In this document: piece by piece, positions 1 to 11,500 of the stretch | How the letters are laid out: the number at the start of each line of letters is the position of its first letter | Position numbering within the stretch: position 1 is the first letter of the stretch | From: Silurus meridionalis | Lineage: Eukaryota; Chordata; Actinopteri; Siluriformes; Siluridae | Direction of reading: 5' to 3' | DNA: 64,000 bases | Assembly: GCF_014805685.1 (NCBI RefSeq) | Contig: NC_060887.1 | Coordinates: 13,838,963 to 13,902,962, forward strand | The notes under the pieces: model-generated | Database searches by the model: none | What the model was told of the DNA's origin: nothing | What the model saw: the letters and a program-made list of their open reading frames with translations, nothing else | Translations under genes and position numbers: made by a program

Positions 1-1013
1 GATTAAGGTCCTTGCTCAATGGGCCAACAGTTGCAACTTGACTATGTTTATACCCCTAAAATTTGTACTAGTAACCCAAAGCCATTAAACCTTAGATACT
101 GCTGTCTGAGATTTAGATGTCTTTTAGTGAATATGTTAAAACTGTAGCGAATAACTTATGATTTAGTATTATTTGGTTTTAAATTAATATTGTTCCTATA
201 ATTTAGACAATGCTAGTAGTAGTAAGTAGTACAAGTTAGAAATATCCCAATGTTATTCCACTTCTAATTATAAATTTATTGCGGATGGTACTATAGTTAT
301 AGATTTAGACATTATTTGTAAAACATATTTGTTATCCTCTAATGGTCACTTTACTGTCCATAACATTTCTCTTTGTAAAACAGACTGCAGTACTGTACAC
401 ATTCACAAATACACTAAATCTTTAAATAAATTGAGTGAATTATCAGTGTAAGAGCAGGACAAGTCAAAATACTATTTTTAAAATCGACTTAAAGACAAAA
501 ACCAAATCCAACAGAGCCTATTTCTATTTCTGCTTTATCATCAATCAACAGTAAACCTAAATATAAAAAACCTGCTATTATGTCATTAAACTAGCATGAC
601 ACTAGACCTGACACTGGACTAGGCAAGTTTTTCCGAATGTTTTTTATTATTATTCATGCTTTTATATAATTATGATTAGAAAATATTTTACTATTGAGCT
701 ATTTTCTTCCTGTAATGATCAGTGAATTTAGAAACAGAGTGAAAGGTAAAATATTAGACATTATAATGCATTTATAATGAATGTAATTAAGAAACAGCAC
801 TGTTGCCTAACCTAGGACAGTATTATACTCTGTGAATAGGAAATGGAAATACAGGCTAAACATATACTAAATTCAGTGCCCTGTTTATTCCAAAAGTATT
901 ACTATTAGGTGCCAGGGTTAGTATTTTCTGACAGCCTTAAACATGGCTGAAATTATTGCTTGAAATGGCCTCACTGTATAATCAAGCCTTAGCAGTTATT
1001 CAGAAGAACTTAC
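1..1013. other. Intron 1 of the recoverin-like gene, with a SINE-like relic at the left edge
   Basis: AT-rich sequence with no coding signal. The first ~40 bases (AAGGTCCTTGCTCAATGGGCC) resemble the body of the tRNA-SINE-like fish repeat seen more fully at 9450-9600 and 49497-49731. Confidence 0.5.
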
Positions 1014-1394
1014 ATTGCAAATTTCTGTTACTTCTGCCTTGGTGATGTAGCCATTCTTGTCAACATCAAACAGTGAGAAAGCCCACTCCAGCTTCCTCTC
1101 TGTTTTTCCACCTGATGTCATATGCAGAGCAATTATGTATTCCTTGAAGTCTAATGTCCCATCGTCATTTGTGTCAAATGATCGAAAGACGTGTTTGGCG
1201 TATGTAGTGGCGTCGCTGTCAGGAAAGAAACGATTGTAGATCTGCATAAATTCATTCGGTGCGATGCGTCCAGATGGGCATTGCTTCTGGAAGTTCTCGT
1301 ACCACTGGCTGAGCTCGTTCTCTGAAAAATTCGTTGTTAGTTTCAGGTCTTTTAGGATCTCCTTGGACATTGCACTGCTCTTGGAGTTGCCCAT
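1014..1394 (-). CDS. rcvrn: Recoverin/visinin-family neuronal calcium sensor, first coding exon (partial gene)
   Basis: This exon encodes residues 1-127 of a recoverin/visinin-type EF-hand protein. The family senses calcium in photoreceptors, and recoverin inhibits rhodopsin kinase when calcium is high. The start is the ATG at 1392-1394, because it opens with MGNSKSS, the N-myristoylation signal (Gly2); an in-frame ATG 11 codons upstream would bury that signal. EF-hand 1 is degenerate, with the family CPxG sequence at residues 39-42. EF-hand 2 is intact (DTNDDGTLDFKE, residues 74-85). EF-hand 3 begins at Asp110 (DVDKNGYITKAE). The exon ends in phase 0 at a GTAAGT donor (1013 downward), where the family has its first intron. 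Remaining exons lie left of the window. The wording (QWYENFQKQCPSGRI) looks closer to visinin than to mammalian recoverin, so the exact paralogue name is uncertain; family membership is not. Confidence 0.9.
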
Positions 1395-3182
1395 TGCTGG
1401 TTCTGGATAGAGGAGCAAGACCTTCAAGTCACAGGCAGCAGTTCAAGCTTAAAACCTGAGCCAAAGACTGTCTAAATTAATGAGATTTCTTTTCTCCTCC
1501 AGTAAAATGGCTGTCTTCAAGAATGGAGTGAAATTGTCTGCTTACAATAAGGATTACAAAATGTGACTTAGTACCAGAGAGCAGAGAGAAGAGAAGGGAT
1601 GAGATACACAGTGGGTGGAGAAGGACTTAGGCTGTAACCTCTGACAGCAGGGCTAAGTCTAGTAAAGGTGGATTTAATTTGCTTAAGCTCTTGAGATTCG
1701 AAATAACTTTTATATTTCTACAATTTGAAAGATTTTACTAAAGAACAAATTACATGTTAAACACAACCACAATGTTACAAGTGTGAAGTCACTGTACATA
1801 TGGTACAGACATTTTTCAATATTCAATCATTTGCTTCTGCTTAAATTTTTTAATAATTATTGTTGAAATCATTAAACCAGAAAAGTTAAATAAAATAAAA
1901 AATAAAGAAACTGTGCAACAAGGCGACAACTACTTGATTGTGAAAACTCTGAAGAAACCACATACATTGTTAAATGCTGATCATATGTGCCAATTAATCG
2001 ATGGCCTTTAAGCCCTACCATCTGTTCTATGGTTCTTTTGTGGAAAGCCACCTTTTCACCCTCCTTTTCCTCCTCTCTTACAAGTTACTTATATCGAATT
2101 AAAGCCAACATGCAGGTCGAAGGGTTGCTTAATGTCAACTTCCCATATGCTCTTTAGGAGAATTCTAATTTACTCTCAGCATTGTGGGTCAAATCTGTAG
2201 ACATGATACAGTAAAGCTTCCTTTGTTTTTCAGCACAGAGTAAACAGGCCCAGCTGGGGTGTTTGGATCACTGTTCATTTACTTTTGACTTTGATCCGAT
2301 TTGAATCTTTCTCTGGATGCTCTAAACTTAAGCTGGTAAGTTTTTTGGGCTTCATGTCACGTGTACACTCACGTCTTCCCAGAAGGTTACTTGAGGCCAT
2401 TTATTTAATTTAACTAATTTTTTTTATTTTCACACCAATGACATTCAGAAACCATTTTCCTATTTTCTACCCATTTAGATTTTCGATCATATGATATTAA
2501 ATGCTTCCGACTCGATTGTTAATTGGCTTGAATGTATTTTGGTTAATTCAAACTTCAATATATTTCTTAACAATGAATACAATTATTCTTATTTTCACAT
2601 ATTCTTTTAGGGTTTTTATCTATTTTACATTTAATAGAATAAAATCTACAGCACTGTCATATAAAAGTACATTTTCCCTGATCATATTGACTACTTGGAT
2701 GCATGCCTTCATCATTAAGCTTTTTTTTTTCTTTTCTTTTTCATATTATATATTATATTTATTTAACATTATTTTAATTGCTATTATCTATTTTATTCTG
2801 CCCTTTTCTCTTTGTCTGCTTCTATCTTTGGCCCTAATTATACAGGGATTTTGGCTCAACTATTTGTGGCCTTTGTGATCCCATTTTTATTGGATTACTT
2901 CCTAGGACCAATTACATTGCAGTTGCCTCAACAATAAACTTCTTGAGGCTACTCTTATACAAATTTTACCATGTTGACATGTAGAGATTTGTTTAAGGTA
3001 CTGGTATTAAGCCCAAGGAATCTCTAACCGTAGTGGAACACAGATGATAAGCTTGTGTGATATATTTAAATAAACTTTGTCATCATTGGAAAATGAGGTT
3101 ATTAATACAAATATTAACTCAAAAGAATCTTAGATTTTCAATCATGTTTTGAAATTATCAGTGCAACACTGGTCTTTCATGT

Positions 3183-3236
<54 letters not shown>

Positions 3237-5554
3237 CAAAGATACACACTACAATTCCAAAACTTCAGAGTACAACAACAGAAAATATAATTTTTTTATG
3301 TTATAAACCAAGTTAACAATGAGCAGGCTTCCATACTACATGTAAAATATGGCCTTCCCTAAAATGTATAAATGTAAATTAATGTGTACCATTAAGATTT
3401 TTTTGTATTAAATGTGAATTGCGTCTATATTATTATTATTATTAGTCAGTCTCTCATGACAAATCTGTAGCTTATTTTTATCATGATTCTGGATTGCTTG
3501 TAATTTTCCTATAATGTATAAGATTCTTTGAATGTTTCTACTGATGGGCAGCAACATAAATCTTTCCTCAGCATGTATAAGCAAATTATTGCTCAAATAA
3601 GTTGTAGTTTGCTACCACCCTGTTTCCTTAGAAGAAAACACTTGTGATGGGATATTCGTTCAGCTCCACCATCGGTCTTAGACATTGCTACTGCTAAATA
3701 AGCATTGGTCGTCTAATGCAGAGAATTTCAGAAGTAAGCTGAAGCTAATTGTGTCTCGAAGTTAAAGCATTTAAACACTGTGCCTTCTGTTTTAATGGCT
3801 TACAGTCTTCCAGAGTTAAATGCATTTTGGAATGAATCAATTCATAAATGAAGAATGATTTAATATGGATTCTACTAAAAAGTGCATTTACAGTGAACCA
3901 TGTACTCAAGTGCTGTGAGAAAAGAAGAAAAGTGAAGTGATGATTCTTCTATAGGTTGCTACCAGACAGGATTTTAAACCTCTGTATACTCCATGTATTA
4001 ACCATTTATTTTTACATACATACTTTTAGGTAACGTTTCAGTTTTTATACATTTTTTTTTGGTCCTTCAACAACTGTTGCATAAAGACAGGATGGGAGAC
4101 ACAAGGGGCACAAGGGAAAGACCAACAGAGTGGACAGAAGGGGGAAATTTCTTTAGAAGAAAAAACGAACTTTCTGCGTCCAAAACAATGCCTTCACCGA
4201 AAGTCCAACCAAAGTCTTTAGTGAAAAAATGTGATAGAGAAAAGGAAGGGAGTGGATCTTAGATAAATAGGAGGTAATGGGTCATAATGATGCTTAATGA
4301 CAGACATGGCATTCCTTCAGAACACAAAGAGCACGGAAAACAAACAAATGATAACGCAAATAATAACATTAGCTAAATAAAAGCGCCAGTTTCTGACTTT
4401 TTGCCTTAATTGTACGTGCTCTTGCCTTTGAGACCCAAGTCCTCAAGAGAGACGAAACAATATTTAAAAATCAAAAAACAAGTCTGGATATTCCTCCAAC
4501 ATGAATTAATGTAATCAGCTTGGCTGAAATGCGACTCTTTTTATTATTATTTGTGATTTGTTCAACGGGCTGAACATTTGTAAGCAAGGTAAAAGGTAAG
4601 CAGGATTTCTTTCTCCTTGTTATACTTATATTACTGATCATTTTTATGTTCTTTTTTTTTTTTTTTACAAATGACTAAATTTTAAGTATTTGTGGAATTC
4701 CATTTGATATTCCTGTTCTTTATCTTTTTTAAAGAAAGGCTGAATTTGTATTTAAAGAAACTGGCACTGGTCTGAATACTTTCCTTTACTTTTTTTGTAT
4801 GTATTTCATTCAGTAAGTAATTCTGTTTAGTTGCAGCTGAACCAGATTAAATGCAAAGTGGTTTGTGAAAGTGTACAATTGATATATATATAATTACTTG
4901 TTTTATTATATTATTATTATATTAATATTATATAAACATCAGAAGAAGGTCCTTAGAGGATATACATTTCCAAGCTCGCCACACATACAAAGTAATGCAT
5001 GTACACCAGTTTTATGCTCAGCAGCCATATTTATAAGTAGATATTTCATGTTGATGAATTGGAGTATTTGCTGAGTGTATTATATGCCGTGTGCTCAATA
5101 AAAGCTCTCGAAATGTTTTTCTAGGTGTTACAGATTCGCAGAAGTATAATTTACTGATTAGCAACTCAAATGAATATGGGAAATAATGCTGCAGATTTTG
5201 CCATTATGAGCTTCTTAGACTGTATTCATAAGTCAGCATGAACAAATAAATACTAATAAATGTTTCCCATTGTCTAAATGACAGGATCTAAACCAGAAAA
5301 GGAAAGAACTGCTGAAGCATTTCTGATAAGCCGTAGGAACTTCTAGAGGGAGCTGAATGCAGAGAGCAACACGATTTTGGACAGCCCAAGTCATTTTATT
5401 CTGTTGGACTGGCATGAAATAGGACTTTCTGGATATCCGATTCCCTGATGTGTAACTAAAAACGTGCATGAGAATGTTTTAATAACCTGCTGTGACAGAA
5501 AAGAAGCTGGTCAGGAGGGACATACTCACCTAAGATAGAACTGCCACATTTACC
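1395..5554. other. Intergenic region between the divergent recoverin-like and TMEM100-like genes
   Basis: This region must hold the 5'UTR and promoter of the minus-strand recoverin-like gene (about 1395-1700) and the upstream region of the TMEM100-like gene. Apart from a CA microsatellite and short AT tracts I see no coding exon. The longer open frames here (for example 2501-2878) are AT-rich, low in complexity and resemble no family I know. Confidence 0.5.
3185..3234. repeat. (CA)n microsatellite
   Basis: About 25 uninterrupted AC units followed by CCCC, in the intergenic region. Confidence 0.95.
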
Positions 5555-5983
5555 ATGGAACCCATCCTTGATATCTCCGCCATCTCTCACCCGTCCTCCA
5601 CAGTGACATATGACCCTAAATCTGAAACTGTGACTTTCCCAAGCGGGGTGGTCTCTGTTGCGGGAGTCACTGTTGTAACCGGAGGCACTGAGCTGTCTTG
5701 CAGCTCCTGCATGTTGGCTTTTGGGTTTTGGGGCACTTTGGTTGGCCTGAGTGCACTGTGTGTGGGACTGAGGGAACACTTACTGCTAAATGACGGCAAT
5801 ATTTCAAATCTGCTGGCTTTGGGTTTGGCGATCCTAATAATAAGTATAGGTGTTATGGTTGGAGTGTTTGGGTTTCGTTGCATAAAGAAGAAGACAGGGA
5901 TTTTGAGAACAGAGAGGGAAGAAGGAAAAGTTGTGCTAGTTGCTGAGGGAGGGCAGACTGTCATAAAAACAATCACTGTTTGA
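5555..5983 (+). CDS. TMEM100-like two-pass membrane protein
   Basis: An intronless 142-residue protein. The ATG sits in a near-ideal Kozak context (ACCATGG). The central TGGTELSCxxC at about residues 42-52 matches a signature I recall from vertebrate TMEM100 (TGGTELSCYRC). Two hydrophobic helices follow, at about residues 53-73 and 84-107, with a basic cytoplasmic stretch KKK after the second. TMEM100 is a small membrane protein downstream of BMP9/ALK1 in endothelium that also modulates TRPA1-TRPV1 in sensory neurons; it too has a single coding exon and is about 134 residues. The N-terminal 40 residues do not match mammalian TMEM100 well, so this may be a fish-specific paralogue rather than the strict orthologue. 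A poly(A) signal follows at 6442. Both neighbours have unrelated functions. Confidence 0.75.
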   Translation: MEPILDISAISHPSSTVTYDPKSETVTFPSGVVSVAGVTVVTGGTELSCSSCMLAFGFWGTLVGLSALCVGLREHLLLNDGNISNLLALGLAILIISIGVMVGVFGFRCIKKKTGILRTEREEGKVVLVAEGGQTVIKTITV

Positions 5984-6092
5984 AAGTTGACCTACAGATT
6001 TTAAATGTGAAATACTGATATTTTTATAAGCTACTGATAGTCATGAATTTGTTTGTAAATGGGGAATAAGGATATTTAATATTCAGTTTTTA

Positions 6093-6095
<3 letters not shown>

Positions 6096-6136
<41 letters not shown>

Positions 6137-6162
6137 CTCTCGTTCTCTCTTTCTCTCTCTCT
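6096..6162. repeat. (CT)n microsatellite in the TMEM100-like 3'UTR
   Basis: About 18 CT units, then imperfect CTCGTT and TTCTCT units. It lies between the stop codon and the poly(A) signal. Confidence 0.9.
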
Positions 6163-6441
6163 GGACACTAACATAGAAAATAACACAGGAAACAATTAGC
6201 TGACTTTCCTGTGAGTAAAAATGGAAACATTTAAACATTTCCTTTGTAAACAGAAAACATGCATCGTTAGAAAGTGGTTCAGGAGTTCTGTCTGAATTCC
6301 AAAACTGTCTGAAATGTTAAATGGTAATTTCTGTAAAAAATACATATCAAAATTTTGGCTTTTTTATTGAGAGAAATATGTTCTTCATAACAATTATTAA
6401 CAACCCTGTATTTTCTGTACTCAGTATGATGTTACCTTTTT

Positions 6442-6447
6442 AATAAA
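6442..6447 (+). terminator. Candidate poly(A) signal of the TMEM100-like gene
   Basis: AATAAA located 459 bp after the stop codon, followed by a T-rich stretch. It lies well before the next gene. Confidence 0.5.
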
Positions 6448-6845
6448 ATCATTATTTTGTGACTTTTTAAACTGTTGCACAAGTTGTTTTTTTAAGCATA
6501 AGAACATTATACATATTTACACTATACAGTTCTCTTCATGAAATTTCTTTACTACTAATAAAACATTTTTGTTCTTATTCAAGTGAATGATTTTGAATGA
6601 TTTGTCTTAAAATTTCAGGATCTCAAATTCAATCCTGAGCTCTGGCTGTGTATTGTTTTCTGTGCACATGCTCAGGAAAGGGTACCTATACAATAAAATT
6701 GTTGTATAGGAGCAGCCATAAACCAAAGGGCACTTTAGAAGAAGGAAGTAAACAACAGAATTACTCTGTCCCTGTTCTGTCCACAGCTCAGAGTCTTTCT
6801 AGTGCAAATTCTAAAAGAAAAAAATACAAGAAAAAGACAGAAATC

Positions 6846-8456
6846 ATGGAGCAAGTTATAATGGTTACTCTGATTTTAGCACTGATTACAGGTAAGGACA
6901 TACTCTGACATTTTCTGCAATATTACACTTCTAATATAAAAAGAAAAAGTTAAAACAAGTGGTAATATTTGCTTCAGTTAAAATAATTTCATGAACATAA
7001 TGAATATTAAATTGTGTCAATATCAGTGACATTTTTTGATACTCCAAAAAGGATTTAGGTTTTGTGTGATATGAGTAATGATGTGGCAGAATTACTTTAC
7101 TGTATTATTTCTACATAGTACATAAGTTTTATGTCCTGAAATATGTGAATTATATATATATGAAAAAGTAAATTTTTGTCCATGTCATATCCCTATGGAT
7201 CAGTTGACATTTTGCTTGAAATATGTTACTTACAAACATGATTTTGTTTTCCTAATGCAAATGTTTCCCTTTGCTGCCAATACACCAACTATATTTTGGT
7301 TTCAAGACATTTGAATTAAAAAAAAACCTAACTTCCTCAGGGTTCAGTCAAGAGCAAAATCTGTTACCACCAGGACCGATCAGTGGGGAAGTAGGAAATA
7401 GTGTACTGTTTACCACCATCCCTTCCTCTCAACCAATAAGAGGTATCAGATGGAAGTTCAGCGGTAATGATGTGGTCAATTATTCCCATTCAGGACCTGA
7501 GACAGTGAACCCCATATACAGTGGTAGAGTATTTCTAAACAGTAGTTCAGGAGAACTGGAACTAAAAAAGCTGACCCTGGCTGACTCTGGAGAGTACACC
7601 TTAGTTTTAACATTTGAAAGTGGTTTAGGGTTTCAAGACAACACTTTACTGCAGGTGTTTGGTAAGTAAATCTTGTCTGGAAAAGTGTATTTATAACCAA
7701 TCTATGATATATGAAATACAATAATAACAACTTTTAAACAAGATCAACAACCTAAATGAAACTATTAAAGTTACAGGCAAAAGGCTACTATTTAAAATCT
7801 ATCGATTTTAATTAAAAACGAATTGTAGCATATCTTTGACTTTAAACCTTTATGATATTAGTCGACTTTTTCTATTTTGTGCTTTGCAATCTTTCTCAGA
7901 ACCAGTGTTTAATATAAGCATCAGAGGCCCTGAGGGCAATCTCATTGAAAATAGTAGTGTCAACTTTACCTGTGAGGGAAATGGCACCATCAGTACTACT
8001 TTGTGGAAGAAGGGCATGGAAATTCTAAATTCTAGCAGCAGCATCACATTCTTGGATGACAACAGGACGGTGGTGTTCAGTCCATTATTAAGATCAGACA
8101 GCGGCAATTACCAGTGTGTAATGAACAACCCTATAAGTAATGGCTTTGCAGGTTACAACATTACTGTTAACTGTAAGTATCAAACCATTAACCATTAATA
8201 CATTAGCATTAATACGTGTTCGAACGTAAAAAGTGTTTCTCTTATGTATGTTTTCCTTTATTTTTAGATTCTTTCAATAATTCAGTTTGTAAAAGAAATC
8301 AACCATAGATTTCCAAATGACTAAATCTTTTTTTATATAAAAACCATCAGTTTTGTATACAGAATAAAAAAAAGAAACAAATATTGATATGTAATTCTAA
8401 TGATTAATTATATATAAAATATAGGCCAGATGTGATGTGTTTTTTTTTCCAAATGT

Positions 8457-8508
<52 letters not shown>

Positions 8509-11500
8509 GTTTAGCGTGCATGTATAAACAGTATATAAACTGTATCTGCTCTGTATTGCGTATTTGTGACAGATGGGCCAGATGTGAGGATGCTGGGTGT
8601 ACAAACTTTAGAGGAAGGCTCAGATATCCTTCTTTTCTGCTCCTCTAAATCTTTTCCCCCTGCCACTGTTTCATGGACAGTAAAAGGCATGTCTTTTGTT
8701 AACACACTCCTGTATGTCAAAGAGAACAGTAACTCAAGTGATAGTGGGAATTACAGCTGTACTTGCATGAACAAAGTCACTGGGATCACAGCATCTGCAT
8801 TTCTAATTCTGACAGTTGAAGGTAAGTATGTTCAATTAAGTCAGTTATTATATACTATTATATATTATTATATATAAAATCTTAATAAGTTATTTGAAAA
8901 AAAAACTTTACAAATATTAGGTTTATTGAAGTGTTTCTGATTTAACGCTGACTGCTTGCCATTCATTTATCATGTTTATGTGTATCGTTTGTTCATGTGT
9001 GTGTACTGTATGTGTGTAAGTTGTGTCCTCTAGGCTCGGTCCCGGTGTAGAAGCAGGTATTACACTAGGTGTTGTTATTGCACTGGTGCTTTTGCTCATG
9101 CTCACTTTTTTCCTTGTAGAGCACTTTAAGTAAGTCCACAATCACAATTCTGTTCACTAAACACACAGAAAACACAGGTTATGCATTAATGGAATCAATT
9201 ATCATTATTATTCAAATGCTCAATGTCAGTAAAAAAAAATGTTGCGATAATGGGGTATTAGATATTCATTATAATCGTATAACATGTATTGATGTTAATT
9301 TTATATATTTATGCTAATCATATATTAAACATATTTATAATCCTATTTCAGAAAACCTGCTGGCCCTGTTAGAGAAGCACAAGCACCAAGTAAGACCATG
9401 TGTAAAATAAATGTATGTAAAAAATAACATTTATGGCTTTTAATGGGCACCCTTATACAGAGGGCTTTACATTTACCTTGTTTACACAATTGAGCGGTAG
9501 AGGATTAAGGGCCTTGTTTAAGGGCCCAGCAGTGTTAGCTTGGTGTTTGCTAGGATTTGAACTCACAACCTTCTGATCAGAAGGGCACAAAGTTCCCACT
9601 TCCACACATTAAAATTATGATCCAATTTTATTAATATTTACAATATGTTGTGGTTTTCCTATTTTTTGCTGTTGTTGTTGTTGTAGTATAATACCTGTTT
9701 CAATTTTTTTTTAATACTCAACAACCGTTCCACTCATGTCATGTTGCTTATTTATGATGAAAATAAAAAGTGACAAGAAAATACCGTAATTTCCGGACTA
9801 TTAAGTGCACCCAAATATAAGCCACACCCACTGAATTTTACAAAGATTTTTATTTTGAACATAAATATGCCGCACCTGTTTATAAGCCGTGTCTACACTA
9901 AAACTAATGAACTTTACACAGGCTTTAACGAAAGCAACAAGCTGTTACACGGCTTGTATATAAACAGTAGCCTACCAAGAAAGTCATTGGTTACTGTCTT
10001 TCTCCTTCCTTTCATAAAGAGTTTATCTTTTGGCATCGTCGTGCGTTTAAAAAGCACCATCGGTGAATCTTTCCTCCCGATGCCGTGCAGCTCAGAACAC
10101 AGGTGGAGTGTGTGTTTTCATGCCCGGTTGTTTTCAGCGTGACGAATGATTCGCATTTCCTGTAGACAGTCCAAGTGAGCGGCAGGTCAAACATCAGAGG
10201 AACATCATCCATATTTATGATGTGGTGCGGCCCGATTCAGTGGGAGCGCATCTGATTTAATATAAAGAGTTTCATTGGTTTACCTGAACACGTTCGGCAA
10301 TTTCATTGGTCTAATATTATGGGGCCTCAGTTTTTTGGCTTGAAGCTTGTGAAGCCGGAAAAATCCATAAATTAGCCGCTTCGTTGTTTAAGCCTTGGGG
10401 TTCAAAGAGTGGGAAAAAAGTAGCGGCTTATAGTCCGGAAAATACGATGAGTACTTTTATTGGTATTAATGGAAAATATTTGTCAGTGACAGGAATCCGA
10501 ACCAATCCAACATTCGATGATATGAATGCAGGGGCCAGAACTCCTGTTACAACAACAGGAATTACACATAATCTTCAAGCTAACAGTAAATATGGCTTTA
10601 ATGAAGTGGTGATAGTTATAAATTAGTTTTTTTTTCTCCCACTAAAGTCATTAATTTTTTACTTAATTTTATTTGTGTTTTCTTAGAAGAAAAGCACGCT
10701 AAGTATATAAACACTCCACCCTCTCTTCCCCCTAGGGTGAGTTCTGAATGTATTATTAACGCTTTTTATTTTCTTTAGCACTAAATATAATTTCACTTTC
10801 GAAGTATGATGAATTGAATTTAATAATAAATATTTAATCTATGTATGTTATGTAACATATCAAATATTCGTTTCATATATTTCAGGGTCCACCACCTTTG
10901 CCACGAGACAGGCAGACACAAGTAAAAAATAAATTCTCTTTATTACATCTAGTTTTTAATTTTACCTTTCTGTCAGCAGTGAAATGGTTTCTTAAGTAAC
11001 CACTGTTAAACATTTCAGCAGTCTGGAAAAAAAAACATTTTTGTCAAAGTGCAGTAAAAATAGATGTTACAATAAATAACTGAAGGTCAATTGAAGCTCT
11101 GAAACAACACAGGAACTCTTATTCTTTAATTCATGAATCTAAATCTAAATGAGCGTACATGTAAATGTCATCATTCGTCATTTTCATCTTTGGAGTATCA
11201 TCAAGTTCAAATCTACATTATTTCGAAGTGTGTAAAGTTTAGCTTATCATTGTCCACTATCATATCACCCAACATGGTCTATCAACTGACCTAGGGCTTT
11301 ATTCATACGGGATATCAGGCCATTCGGATTTTAAACCATGGAAACCTACTTGTTTAAGCAAAAGCTGGCCCACTGCATTATAAATGTCATCATCTTGGAC
11401 AATAAATGCACTGCAGTCTCAGCCCCTGTCATTAGATGCCACTCTATGAGGAACGTCTCCACATCATGGGCCTTATGTGGATATGCGCTCATCTAGAAAG

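Noticed and set aside
2501..2878. 125-codon open frame on the plus strand
   Set aside because: AT-rich, dominated by Ile/Leu/Phe/Tyr from low-complexity DNA, with no homologue known to me and no splice or promoter context.
5456..5976. Minus-strand open frames opposite the TMEM100-like gene
   Set aside because: They are complementary shadows of the plus-strand gene, which has the homologous motif and the good start context.
9855..10626. Open frames at 9855-10142 and 10384-10626
   Set aside because: They lie within or overlap a MITE with inverted termini, in an intron; no transposase or other known domain.
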